Numbered from the stretch's first letter, positions 23,901 through 35,148 are shown. The stretch: DNA of 64,000 bases from Linnemannia schmuckeri (GCA_029449235.1 JANATG010000014.1:248001-312000), one strand, 5' to 3'. Notes: generated by a model not told the origin, from the sequence alone. Made by a program: numbers and translations.

Positions 23901-24400
23901 ACTTTCGAATCTCTGTCAGGTCGTTCATGTCCGCGATGAATCTTTCCTCAGGGCTGGACAGCTCTGACGTAGACGACAATGTTCCTGTATTACCATGAAA
24001 TTGCAATTTGTACTCACCAATTAGGATACGAAAATACAGCAACGCGCTTGACAGCAACCGTATCGTGCAAGTTATCTCACACTTGAAGCGTACCATTAGC
24101 CGATGATCCCTGTCCTTGAGCGACAGCAGCCAAAAGTTGGTTCACGGCGGCTGAGGACTGCCGGGAAGCGGCTGAGGGCTCTGTGGCCTTACCATCAGTG
24201 GTAGTCGCTTTACGTGCTGCCATGGAGGACGAAGTTGAAGACGAGGGTGACAATGACGAGGCAGATTCCTCCCCTTGTTGTTGTTGTTGTTGCTGTTTTT
24301 GTTTTTGTTGCCGTGATCCTCGGAAAGGTTCGTCTTCTTCCTGTGGTTCGGGGACGGCGCTACGGAATCCCTGGTTGAGTCTTTGAAAGAACGTTGTCAT
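20984..24400 (-). CDS. Ndc10/Crypton-type protein, recombinase residues apparently lost
   Basis: Five exons: 24400-24094, 23984-23860, 23741-23573, 23432-22876, 22768-20984; 980 residues, every join in phase. Order: a Gln/Ser/Ala-rich head (1-105); a SAM-like core-binding region (TYTPTMRRWK, DFCERHKEEYGG, VGKFLEEEVLIRTKSK); then the Ndc10 domain II/Crypton tyrosine-recombinase fold, with a helix before INFSDCF, VALTFKLMNN, LRHYDVSRCAFSAFAFYMF, GRHVGTAEASKL, KGRWSVERGTYGDC, GMAGFLDKPYSLAR and PPIPLQMLIFPWIE. The final 450 residues are acidic, then Gln/His-rich (HHHHHPHGH, LEQQMLQLQHMVQAW), probably coiled coil. Against the family pattern, the first catalytic Arg looks replaced (NMLLQDEE), the T-H-x-x-R box reads TDGGR, and the Tyr of C-Y-L reads CQI. 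I infer a DNA-binding protein derived from a Crypton and not an active element; no terminal repeats are evident. Confidence 0.85.
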
Positions 24401-24875
24401 GGAGACTCTTGGCTCCGAACGATTGATTTGAACCTTGTATTCAATGCGAATAAAAATTAAAAGGCTTGCTTGAGAGTTTCCTTGGACGTGTGAGTTGTTT
24501 GTTGTTGATATCGACGGCAAATGCAAAGGATGCGAGCAAGGTGCAGACGCGTTATGTCTGTTGATGCTTGTGTTGGAGTAAGTGATGAAAAACAGAGGAA
24601 GCGATTGAGCTGTGAGTCGAGATTCACCCCTTTTGATAGTCACGTGAAACACTTCAGAAGAAACAGAAAAAAATCGCGTCTTAGGCGCACAGAAAAGCAA
24701 AGAAAAGACACGCCATCTTCGTCAATCATGGGTTTAAAACAAAAGTACATTAAATGGAGGAAAGATAGCACGATATTGCGAGAAAAAAAAAGGAGAAAGT
24801 GGAACTACGAAATGTGGAATAAAAAAAAAATATGTACAGGATCCATCTCGAACCAAACAGCTCTGTCCGCTACTT
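24401..24875. other. Intergenic region between two leftward genes
   Basis: Promoter and leader of the Ndc10-like gene and 3' flank of the LEA-like gene. A-rich runs near 24780-24830; nothing coding is supported. Confidence 0.5.
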
Positions 24876-26678
24876 TTACAGTTCCTCCTTGATCTCCTCA
24901 GTCTTGGCCGCAGCCTTGTCGGCAGCGTTCTTGGCCTCATCAGCAACCTTCTGCTTCACATCTCCAGCCTTCTTTTTACCTTTCTCAGTAACTTCCTGAG
25001 CCTTCTTCTTGCCTTCCTCTGTAACTTCCTGGGCCTTCTTCTTGCCTTCCTCTGTAACTTCTTGGGCCTTCTTCTGGGCGCCCTCGGCCTTTTTCTGGAC
25101 AGTCTCGGAAGCATCCTCAGCAGCCTTTTTGGCAGCCGCAGCCTTGTCCTTGGCATCTCGTGCAAGCTTTTCGCCTGCCTCGTTGACTTTCTTGGTACCA
25201 TCAGCAACTTTGTCTTGGATCTTGGCAGCAGCCTCAGCAGCCTTGGCCGATGCCTCGTCCTTGGTGCTCTTGATCTTCTTGGAGGCATCCTCGGCGGCAG
25301 CAGCGGCCTTGTCCTGGACTGCCTCGGCTTCCTCTTTGACGTTCTCTGAAGCCTTCTTGGCGGCCTCCTGAGGGACCTTGAGAACCTTCTGTGCCCCCTC
25401 CGATGCCTTTTCAGCCACATTCTCGGCACCACCCTTGATGTCCTCGACGACAACCTCGGCCTTGGGGGGTTCGGTTGCCTGGTTGGAATCGGGGCAAAAG
25501 ACGTACTTGAGTACATCGCCCAGATTGTTGGCGCTGAGTACGTCGGAGCTGAAGGCAAAGAGGTTACGTACGCCGGGGATGGACTCAAAGACAGAGGGAC
25601 TCTCACCAGCCTCGCCAGCACCCTTGGTAATAAGGCCCAACGCAGCCTGGTTGATCAGGGAACGCAGGAGAGACTCAGGGATCTCTTTGGTCAGACCGCG
25701 GTCGATCAGGTTGTGGATGTCGCGTGCATTCTGGGCAGAGGATGAGGTGGAGGACTCTGAAGTCAATGCCAAGTAGGTCAAGGCACGGACCGGGAGATCA
25801 GTGGGATTCAACTCGGCCAAGCGAGCAACGCTTTGGGCCATCTGGATCTCGATAGCCAACTTTCCGACAGCACCAACAATGGTCTTGAGGTCTAGGGAGT
25901 GGACAGGAGAGTCTGCAGGAGCCGAGATGAGAGCTCCACCAGCGAGACCGTGGGTTAAACTACTGTAGTAAACAACATCCTCGACACCCTTAAGGTAGGC
26001 AGTATCGGTTGTCTCGCAGACAGCTCGGGGAGAGACAATGCCCTTGGCCATCTTGACGGTCTCGGAGGACTTGATCAGTCCAACGCCGAGGTACTCCCAG
26101 AGAGATGAGGGAGCAGTCGATGCTTTCTTCTCTGCCTCTGCCTGCTCCTTTGCCTCTGCCTCCTTCTTGTCCGCCTCTGCCTTATTCTTTTTTTCCTCCT
26201 CAGCTTTGCTCTCGGCCTCGACCTTGTCCTTTTTGACTGCCTCGACCTTGGCAGCATACGTCTCCTTGGATGGTGCAGGCAGGCCGATAACGGTGTCGTA
26301 GATGGTGTTAACAATCAAGGCCGCACGACGCGTGTCGATATCCTTGAGGTCTGACGCAGCGGTGAGGGATTCAGCGCCATGTTTTTCGATAGCCTGGAGC
26401 TTGGCGGCCTCGAGTCTGGACCAGTCGGCGTCCCCAGCGTGGAAGATATTCAGGGAGACGAACTGGACAATGTCGTTGAGGACGGGCAGCTGCATGTCAG
26501 GGATCAAGGAGGAATCTTGAGTGACGGTGAAGGAATCGGTGCCCTTGGCGTCGATTTCCTGGAGGAGATGAGGTGCCAGAGTCTGAACCTGGGGGTCACG
26601 AACAAACTCCTGGAGGGTCAAGCCAAAGGTGGACGAGACCAACAAAGCGGCAAGCGAAAGTTTGAGAAGCACCTTCAT
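24876..26678 (-). CDS. Secreted protein with LEA-like C-terminal helical repeats
   Basis: Single exon of 600 residues. The ATG at 26678 is chosen because it starts a clear signal peptide, MKVLLKLSLAALLVSSTFG. Next comes a globular part (LQEFVRDPQVQTLAPHLLQ, WSRLEAAKLQAIEKHG), then a charged Lys/Glu/Ala helix at about 160-195, and a middle domain at about 200-400 (GALISAPADSPVHSLDLKT, LAIEIQMAQSVARLAELNP) that recalls the EcsC family; that match is a weak impression. From about 420 to the end the protein is one Ala/Lys/Glu helix in 11-residue rhythm, as in group 3 LEA proteins, including three near-identical copies of EEGKKKAQEVT. LEA-type repeats are linked with desiccation or membrane protection; a secreted fungal version with a folded head is unusual. 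The coding call is firm; the role is inferred. Confidence 0.85.
   Translation of the reverse strand: MKVLLKLSLAALLVSSTFGLTLQEFVRDPQVQTLAPHLLQEIDAKGTDSFTVTQDSSLIPDMQLPVLNDIVQFVSLNIFHAGDADWSRLEAAKLQAIEKHGAESLTAASDLKDIDTRRAALIVNTIYDTVIGLPAPSKETYAAKVEAVKKDKVEAESKAEEEKKNKAEADKKEAEAKEQAEAEKKASTAPSSLWEYLGVGLIKSSETVKMAKGIVSPRAVCETTDTAYLKGVEDVVYYSSLTHGLAGGALISAPADSPVHSLDLKTIVGAVGKLAIEIQMAQSVARLAELNPTDLPVRALTYLALTSESSTSSSAQNARDIHNLIDRGLTKEIPESLLRSLINQAALGLITKGAGEAGESPSVFESIPGVRNLFAFSSDVLSANNLGDVLKYVFCPDSNQATEPPKAEVVVEDIKGGAENVAEKASEGAQKVLKVPQEAAKKASENVKEEAEAVQDKAAAAAEDASKKIKSTKDEASAKAAEAAAKIQDKVADGTKKVNEAGEKLARDAKDKAAAAKKAAEDASETVQKKAEGAQKKAQEVTEEGKKKAQEVTEEGKKKAQEVTEKGKKKAGDVKQKVADEAKNAADKAAAKTEEIKEEL
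24972..25070 (-). repeat. 33-base tandem repeat encoding an 11-residue LEA-like unit
   Basis: Three adjacent 33-base units inside the LEA-like gene encode variants of EEGKKKAQEVT. The second and third units differ at only one base; the first is more diverged (TEKGKKKAGDV at its edge). Recent in-frame duplication is the simplest explanation. Confidence 0.85.
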
Positions 26679-28183
26679 CCTGAAATGTGAAATGTGAAAT
26701 GTGATAATAGCAAGGAAGGTGTTAGGAGAGTGAGGTGTAGGTAGATAGGATGAAGAAAGGTAAGGATGAAGGGGAGTGTGAAAAAACGAAAAGAGAGAAA
26801 GAAAAGAAGAAGAGAGAAAAAGGAGGCGATGACGAACGGGTTTGCTTTTGTAGGGTGTGCGTCCGTTTATCTTTTGTCTGTGAGAAGAAAAGGCGGAAGG
26901 TGTGATGATTGAAGAAAGAAGAGAACGAGGAAAGGGGGGTAACAGACAGAGAGATGGAGAGGGGTCTCCTTTTCCAGCATTAACGAAAGCAATAGCGACA
27001 AGCAAAGACCAAGAGCAACGATCCTTCCCTTTCTCTCTCTCTCTCTCTCTTTTTCATTATACTGACTTTCACTTTCTCTGTCTCTCCTTGTCAACAACCC
27101 AACGAGCATTCTTAGACACCTTGGACGCAAGTAAAGGAAAGGAATATTGTCACAATGTGCCTGTCTTCCCAAATCTAAATCATACATGTCATAGCAAAGT
27201 CATAGTGGTCGCATTTCCATCGTGTCACCGGAACGATAATGATGTATTGCTATCGTTTGTTCGCTATCCCACTTCGGTGTTCTTTTGAGAAGTGAGAGCA
27301 TTTTGTATACGGGGCCATTGCTCAGATCCGCAACCCATAGTGTATTAATGAGCACAGTTCGCCTTTTATCTTGTGAATCCAACTCGTCATATCTTCTTTT
27401 TACCTATTGCATTCCTACGAGGAAATGAACCGCATTACATTCTTCGCATATGCACATCAGCATCAACAATGAACCCTGAGCAATAAAAAGTGTTGACAGA
27501 GTGACAGTTGCTGCCCCTGCACTTCTACGATCCTTATTTTGTTCGCTTTGTTCCGCCTCCATTTATCCATTCTTCTCTCTCCCCCTTTCTTTACACTCCC
27601 ACCTCCTCACTCTCCTCTTCACCCTTTTATCAAGAGCAAAGGAAAGGAGAACGATATTCGTTCCCGAAGGGCTGGTTTTGTTGAACATTGGCCAACCCAA
27701 AGCATTTTCGCTCCCTTTTTTCGACCGAGGGGTGGGAAGGTTCAATGTCAGATCCAAAACGAGAGGACATGCGCATTATTGTGTATGTGCCCTTCGTTCA
27801 ACTTGCCGAGGGCGTCCCTCTCTATTTGTTAGTAATGACATCGTCTCGTCGACTCGTCGACTACAGAGCGCGCATTGTCCGTTCCATCACATGACAAGTA
27901 GAGGCGTACATCCCCTTAAGTGGCGCCCAGCACTTTCCACTCTCCACGTTGAAAACGGTCACGCATGGCTAGTTAGGTCGTCTTGGCGAAGCAGGGGTCC
28001 ATGGCCAGTGGCATCTCTTCTTTACCGCCCCGACTCTTCCATTCAGCCCTCCAGCCACACTCATTCCGACCTTTCAACACACCAATAACACCCTATCACA
28101 TCTACTGACCTTTACCAAGCACCAAAAGCACTCACACAGGATACGGCAACGCCAAAGTCGACACTCTCCCACGCTTACTCAGC
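26679..28183. other. Divergent intergenic region
   Basis: Shared upstream region of the leftward LEA-like gene and the rightward myotubularin gene. It contains a CT dinucleotide run at 27031-27050 and pyrimidine-rich sequence at 27540-27620. I see no gene; open frames on both strands are compositional. Confidence 0.5.
27031..27050. repeat. CT dinucleotide microsatellite
   Basis: Nine consecutive CT units in the promoter region upstream of the LEA-like gene. Confidence 0.85.
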
Positions 28184-30855
28184 ATGTCTGACGCCAAGGC
28201 TTTACCCACTTGGTGCCTACCAGGGGAGACAGTCAAGACGACCTTTGAGGGGGTATTCGGTTTCTATCCGGTCGATACCAGAGGGAAACCTCTCTGCAGC
28301 GACACCCTGGATGCAAATCTGGCAGGACCAGTACCAGAGACCTCAGCAGCTGCAGGTGCAAGAGGCCACGAAACCAATAAACCTAATGATAATAGTACAG
28401 GACCGAGGAGCAAGAGTCGTGTACGAGGCACACAGGATACCTCCGACTTACCTCTTGGTCATAAACAGCAAGGAAATGGGTATCACTACCAACAACACCA
28501 CAGTCACCACGGTCATCACGGTCACCACCTCCAGCAACATCATAGTCGCGGTCGAACTCACCCTCACGGAACGTCAACTTCGTCGTTTGATTCACACTCT
28601 ACTTCGAACCAGCCAGGACCACATTCGTCGACGCGGCTGGTCATTACCAACTTTCGTGTCTGCTCGCTGCCACCCTTGGCTGCTGATCAGGACTCTATCC
28701 GCCAACAGGTCATTCTCGGATCCATTGCTTCACTGACCATGCAGGGGTGTCAGATTACAATTACGCTCAAGTTCGACTCACCTCAATACATTATCTCCCA
28801 AGCACCTCAGGGACCTCCGCAGATCGTTGATGTGCTTTCTGCACTGCGACGACTTGTTTTTAACGAGGACTTTAAACCGCGATTTCCCTTCTTGATGGGG
28901 CAGGAACTCCTCGGGGCCAACACCAAGGAAGGCTTGGGTGTGACTGCAGGACGGGCACAGCATGTCATCAATACTAGGAGGGCTTCATTATGGACGGCGG
29001 AGGATATCATTGCTCCATTATCAGATAGCGAGGCGGAGCAATCGAGTCAGCAACAGGAACAAGGTTCGCGGATCAAAGAATTGCGAAAGACGGTAAAACT
29101 AGGATGGGATGGTGGATTCAACCTTAGTCAGGAGTTTGACCGACTGCAGTATGACAAGAACCTCTGGTACGACACATACCTGTCTTCGTTCCTATATTTG
29201 TCGCCAGTAATTGTTTCAAAACCTCGTACACTCACCTTGGAATTTTATTTTTTTACGTTCGTGAATGTTCTCAATAGGACTGTGGCACATGTGAATGCAG
29301 ATTACGAGTTGTCGCCAACCTACCCTGAGCAATTCATTATGCCTGCCGCGTTCCTGGGACTCGACACCAAGCCATATTCCAACAGCCAAACAACAGGATT
29401 GCCACCAAAAACGGGATTCAGACCACAAGGACAACTAGCAGAACCCAATCCTCACTACCAGTACCCTCCAGCCTCACATCGATACCCCCCAGCCCAACCC
29501 TCTCTTTCACAACCCGAGGACTCGGATGCATGCCTCCGACAGCTTGCTGCTTTTCGATCCAACAAGCGTTTCCCCATCATCTGCTGGAAGGCTCCCGACA
29601 GCGGACTTGTCTTGATGAGGAGTGCGCAGCCCATGGTGGGCTTTCTTGGAGCTCGGTAAGTTGTCATCAATGTATTTAATATCTTGTGCCTTTTTAGCGA
29701 AACTATTGTACACTCATCACTTACGCTTATTTTTGTCCGCATTACTCCGTCTGTTTATTTAGCGGCCCAGAGGACGAACTGTACATCAGGACAGTGCTCA
29801 ACACGGCGTGTAGGGAACATCAACTCTTACATGGCAACAAGGTCACGCCAAGGCTATGTATCATGGACGCCCGCGCCTACTCCTCTGCAGTAGCTAATGG
29901 ATACCTTGGAGGGGGTCGTGAGAATCCAGGTAACGGTCAGACTGAACTTGCATTTGGTGCTTTGCTAATACTCAAAGATAACTGACGGTATGTACCTGTT
30001 GCATTGGCATCAAAATAGATCATTACCCGAATGGATCGATATCCTTCATGTCGTTGGGAAACATTCACGTCATTTCCTCGTCCCATCAGGCTCTTCTCAA
30101 AGCCGTCTCCACCCATGCAGACTCGCCCAATTGGTACTCAGTGATCGAGTCGACAGGATGGCTCGCACATGTGGCGGATGTGCTCAAAGCCGCGGCTGGT
30201 CACGATGGCGTTGTAGGAAAGATGCTCGATGGACACTCCTCCGTTCTTGTGGTATGTTGCCAATCTTTTCTTCAAAATGTTAATGGTCACTCGTTTTCGA
30301 CCTTTAAAAACCCCAATCTAACGTAATCTTTTTTTTTTGAATTGTAGCATTGCACGGATGGATGGGACAGGACAACACAGCTGGTCTCGTTGGCTCAGAT
30401 TCTTCTCGACCCATACTATAGGACGATCAATGGATTGCGGGTGCTCATTGAGAAAGAGTGGCTCTCTTGTGGCCATCCATTCCACTCTCGGACAGAGGTA
30501 GCCCCAAATCAAAAAAAGATGGGCACACCGACAATGGACGAGGAGTCCGCAGAGTCCTGGAAGTTAGGCGCAAACGCGATCCATTCGAGCCCCAACGGCG
30601 CCAAGGAATCGCTCTCGTATTCTCGAAAGTGGTTGAACCGCGTTTATGGCGAGCAGGACCCGCGACTGGATCCAAAGCCCATACCGTCCTTTTCCTATCA
30701 TATGGAGCCACCACAGCAACATCACCAACAGCAGCACCAGGAGAACATGTCCAGGCAAACTCCAACGCCGTTTTACGCAAACCACCCATTTCCAGAACCT
30801 CTGAGCTCAAATCAGACAAAAGGGTCACCAGCCTATTCAGGACAAGGGTCATCGC

Positions 30856-30892
<37 letters not shown>

Positions 30893-32255
30893 GCGGCATT
30901 CAACGACACCTGTCCACGCTCAGACGGTCCCCATATCGCCTTCACCGGTATTCTTGCTCTTTTTGACATGTGTCCACCATATTGTTCAACAGCACCCGAA
31001 CCAGTTCGAGTTCAACGATTATCTGCTTCTTGTCTTGGCTCGTGCTGCATCGGGGTTCTCGCCCTTTGGAGACTTTTTGTTCAACTCTGAGCGGGAACGG
31101 GCCCAAGAGCGATTACGGGATCGGTCTCCATCTATCTGGAAATGGATCCGTCGGAACCGAGGCTGGTTTACGAATCGTGATTTCATACCCGACGATGTTG
31201 TGCCTACCGGGTCATCGTCATCATTATCATGGAGGGAAAAGGTTCTGCAGATTCAGACAGGAGGACGGTACACGACACTTTGGTCCGAGTATTACTTCAA
31301 CACCACTCCTACTTGGTACCCTGACACACGGACTGTTCTGTCAACCCCGCTCTACCTCTTTGGCCGGAAAGAGAGGGAAGCGCATCAGGTCTCTCGACGG
31401 CAGCAGCAACAGCACCACGGAGGACATCTGCCTAACTCGTGGTGGTCCAGTCGGTTTGATCAGAACCAACTGCAGATGCTCACTTTTCCGGGTCTCTCGC
31501 CTCAGCAACAGCAACATACTCAACCCTCGCTCCCATCCTTGGCCGACCGCCCAGCGCTAGCTAGAGTGATTACCATCCCCCCAGGGTTGGCACTTCTGAG
31601 AGGTCAGGAGATGTATACGTATTACATGCTGGCGCAACATTTGCGTGTAACACGGAGGCGGCAGGTTGAGAAGGCGTTGTTGGCGTGGCGGGAGTGGACC
31701 AAGGAGAGGAAGGAGACCAAATCTGTGCAAGAGGCGGGGTGGATTTTGAGTGGTGTTTCGGGAGAGAGTAGTGGTCAGGAGGATGCTGCACTGGACCACC
31801 GTGATGACAGTGGGGATGACGACGAAGTTGAAAGTAGTGATAGTGATGGTGGTTATGACCAGGCGACTTCAAGTGTCAACAACCGATCTTCACCGAACCG
31901 GCGGTCCAAGAAACGTGCTTCTGTTCGTCGCTCCCCACCAGAACTCAAGATCATCGCTGCGCGCAAAGGAATCCAGACCGAGATGGAGCGAATCATAGAG
32001 GGTGGACCATTCTTTGGCGAGGGGCCTGTCAAGCACGAAGACGAGACTGACGACGAACCCGAGCCAGAGCAATACCAGTTAGATCTGGAAGCTGGGATGA
32101 AAGCGGCCGCAAGCACGAGGATGGAGAGTCTGAGGGATATCCGACTAGGTGCGATCGCGGATCTTCATATAGGGGACCTGGACGACTCGTTTGATGACTT
32201 TGGCTTCCCTGTTAGTTTTGTTCAAGTCGATAGCGCTGCCGCCACCAAGGTGTAA
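28184..32255 (+). CDS. Myotubularin-family phosphoinositide 3-phosphatase
   Basis: Five exons: 28184-29166, 29278-29655, 29763-29929, 30019-30251, 30348-32255; 1222 residues. Myotubularins remove the 3-phosphate from PI3P and PI(3,5)P2 on endosomal membranes (yeast Ymr1). A PH-GRAM-like region (STRLVITNFRVCSLPPLA... SPQYIISQAPQ) precedes the phosphatase core: WTVAHVNADYELSPTYPEQF, FPIICWKAPDSGLVLMRSAQ, YPNGSISFMSLGNIHVI, WLAHVADVL, then HCTDGWDRT at about 588-596 with the C-x5-R signature intact, hence probably active. The family's conserved closing helices (FLLFLTCVHHIVQQHPNQFEF) come after an insert of about 150 residues that includes a poly-Gln run. The tail is acidic. The first intron (29167-29277) is 111 bases with no in-frame stop, so it reads through; it is removed here because the spliced text NLW-TVAHVNADYEL fits the family and the unspliced text does not. 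Confidence 0.93.
30855..30893 (+). repeat. CAA repeat encoding poly-Gln
   Basis: A CAA trinucleotide run closing with CAG, inside the insert of the myotubularin gene; it encodes 13 consecutive Gln. Nearby CAG/CAA-rich stretches at 30715-30740 and 31400-31520 also encode Gln-rich sequence. Confidence 0.9.
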
Positions 32256-32657
32256 ATAGGTGATTTTTGGATGTATATCGTGTCTGTCTACATATTAAAA
32301 TTTTCAGTCCTTCATGCTCAACATACAGTGCCATGACGATATGACCCTCTCCCCTTTCAATGGCAGTTCTTCTTTCGATTGTCAGCTGAGCGAGCAATTG
32401 ACCAGCAAACATCATCCACGCTCGTTGAAGCATTTGCTCCTTCCGTCTTGGGCACCATGCATACCCTGTTCATGTAAAGAAACCACAGTCTGCATATCAT
32501 GCGCGTAATAGATGTACAAGCAAGGAAGCAAGTAAAGTAATGTCTATCTTTTTTTTTTTAATTACAGCAAAAAACGCGAGAAAAATACAAGAGTGGAGGG
32601 ATGGGTTTGAAGGGGGGAATATGCTAATGGGTTGCAATAAACAGTGTGTTGCTTGCT
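32256..32657. other. Convergent 3' region
   Basis: Untranslated 3' ends of the myotubularin and malate synthase genes. ATATTAAAA at about 32293 is a possible polyadenylation element for the former. A T run lies at 32550-32559. No gene seen. Confidence 0.5.
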
Positions 32658-34985
32658 TTAAATGCGGGCCTTGATCTGCTCGAGCTCAACAATATCGTTG
32701 TAAAGCAAGGAGGTCAAGAAGTCGCTGTAGGACTCTCCGGTGATCTGGGTAGCGAGGTGCTTCTTGGCCTCGATCATCTTGGAGGCCTTGAAGCGCTGCT
32801 CTCCCATAGACTGGGCGAGCTTCTCAATCTCCTCATCGAGGACCTTGAGGAGGTACTGAGCAGTGACGGGGACACCCTCGTTGGTGCGAGCCTGGTGCTT
32901 GGCCCACTGCCACAACTGAGAGCGAGAAATCTCGGCAGTGGCGGCATCCTCCATCAAGTTGTGGATGGGGACACATCCGAGTCCGCGCAACCAGGCTTCC
33001 ATGTAGATAAGCGACACGGAGACGTTGGCACGGATACCAGACTCGGTGATGGCGCCCTTGACGTTGGTGTTGAGCAAATCAGCGGCCTCGACGTGAACGT
33101 CGTCGCGGCGGACGTGGAGCTGGTTAGGCTGGGGCATGTGCTCGTTGAAGACGACGAGGGCGAGCTTAACGAGGTCGGGGTGAGCAACCCAGGTACCGTC
33201 GTGACCGGCCTTGACCTCGCGCAACTTGTCGGTGCGGACCTTGTCCATAGCGGCCTTGTTAGCAGCCTCGTTGTTCTTGATGGGAATCTGGGCAGCCATA
33301 CCACCCATGGCGTGGACACCGCGCTTGTGGCAAGTCTTGATCAAGAGGCGGACATAGGCATCCATGAAGGGAGTGGTCATCGAGATGTCGGAGCGGTCGG
33401 GGAGGACGTACTCGGGTCTCTGGCGGAGCTTCTTGATGAACGAGAAGATGTAATCCCAGCGACCGCAGTTCAATCCCGAAGAGTGATCGCGCAACTCGTA
33501 AATGATCTCATCCATCTCAAAGGCACCGAGGATGGTCTCGATCAAAGCGGTGGCGCGGATAGTGCCGCGGGGCAAGCCAATGTAGTCCTGGGCGGTGTTG
33601 AAGATGTCGTTCCAGAGACGGGCCTCGAGGTGGGACTCCATCTTGGGGACATAGAAGTATGGGCCGATGCCGATCTCGATCGACTTGCGGGCGTTGTGGA
33701 AGAAGTAGAGCGCGAAATCAAAGATCGATCCCGACACGATCTGTCCATCGACGAGAACGTGCCTCTCATCCAAGTGCCATCCACGAGGTCTATTTTTGTG
33801 ATTGTTGTTGTTCAGTTGAGGGAAGGGGTGGTTGAATTAGATATCTGTGTGAGGTGTTTCCTGTCGAGCAATTGAGCGATAGAGATAACAGAAAACCAGA
33901 GAGAAAAGAGCAATTACCTGACGAGCAAAGTGGCGACCTTGCCGTCCTTGCGGATGTTGTACTGCTTGCCGTTAGGGGCGGTGAAGGAGATGCGCTGGTG
34001 GATGGCATCCTTGAGGTTGCGCTGACCATCGACGACGTTGGAGAAGGTAGGGGCAGTCGAATCTATTGATCATAAAAAAAGAAAGAAAGAAAAGGGGCCG
34101 GGGTGCGTTGTGAGTGGATCGCTCTATTTCGTTGTTCTTTTCATATGATGCGCCTTCGGTTTGTGATGTATCCATATCCTCCAATTCCCTCTTCCTCCTT
34201 TACTCCAGGGCGGTCACATGTCGATGCCTCTTGTTCTCTCCTCTTACTCCCCCGGAAATAGCAGGGATCCAGTCATTTTTGTAGAATAAAAAAGCAGTCC
34301 TCCACTGAGCCAGCTTTTGGTCCCTTCTTTTTTTTAAGGTTTCCGTGGGCAAAGCGTATTCATATTCATTCATTCTTGTTCTTGCCCGTGAATACAAGAA
34401 AAAAAAAAAAAGGTGGTGGTTGCTTGTTGACTTCGAAAACGATGGGTGAACGATCCTTGGTGAAACACAAGAGACCTTTTCATTTTCTTGGTGCAATATC
34501 ACACACTCCGGAGAAAAAAAGAGACGACAAAGTAGATCCAGAAACACAAGAAAAAGCCAATACAACCAAACAACGCTCCGCGCGAACAAAGGGACAACAA
34601 CAACAAAAGACACGAAGAACTTACCCTCAAAGTCAGCCATGAAGGTGGCAGCACCAGAGTTCAACGCGTTGATGACCATCTTGCGGTCAACGGGTCCAGT
34701 GATCTCGACACGGCGGTCAGCAAGACCGGGGGCAGGCTTGGCTGCCCTCCAGGTGGCATCCTCACGGATATGGCGGGTCTCAGGCAAGAAGTCGGGGAGA
34801 CGGCCCTGATCGAGCTCGATCTGGCGCGCAACACGGCGCTGGAGGAGCTGCTGGCGGGTGGCTTCGTAGGTGCGGTGCAAGGTGGCAACGAACTGGAGGG
34901 CCTCAGGGGTGAGAACCTCGGCGGCCTGCTCGGGGGTGACCTTGGCGAGAATGGTCACTCCAGCGACTTTGGTATCAAAAGGCAT
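32658..34985 (-). CDS. Malate synthase
   Basis: Three exons: 34985-34625, 34062-33918, 33789-32658; 545 residues, the usual size of malate synthase A. It condenses glyoxylate with acetyl-CoA to malate in the glyoxylate cycle, used for growth on fatty acids, acetate or ethanol, usually in peroxisomes. Landmarks: VEITGPVDRKMVINALNSGA, MADFEDSTAPTFSN, PRGWHLDERHVLVDG, GPYFYVPKMESHLEARLWND, GTIRATALIETILGAFEMDE, SSGLNCGRWDYIFSFIKKL, MGGMAAQIPIKN, KAGHDGTWVAHP, and near the end VSLIYMEAWLRGLGCVPIHN with MEDAATAEISRSQLWQW. The last three residues are Ala-Arg-Ile, related to but not matching the canonical peroxisomal signal SKL. The first intron is 562 bases, long for this window; the second is 128. 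The open frame opposite exon 3 (32646-33875) is a shadow. Confidence 0.97.
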
Positions 34986-35115
34986 CTTTAGTATGTGTGT
35001 GTGTAAAAGGGTGGTGGTGGTGTTGTTGTTGTATGTACAAGGAGAGAGGAGGGAAAGGAGGGAGAGTGATGAAGGAGAAAAGTAAGTGAAGTGAGAATAG
35101 AAAGGGTTTAAAAAA

Positions 35116-35148
<33 letters not shown>

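Noticed and set aside
20984..24400. An active Crypton mobile element
   Set aside because: The apparent loss of catalytic residues, four introns and absence of visible flanking repeats make an active element unlikely.
32646..33875. Plus-strand open frame of 409 codons opposite malate synthase
   Set aside because: It is exactly antisense to a highly conserved enzyme exon and is rich in Leu/Val/Gly/Asp as expected from the complement of biased codons.
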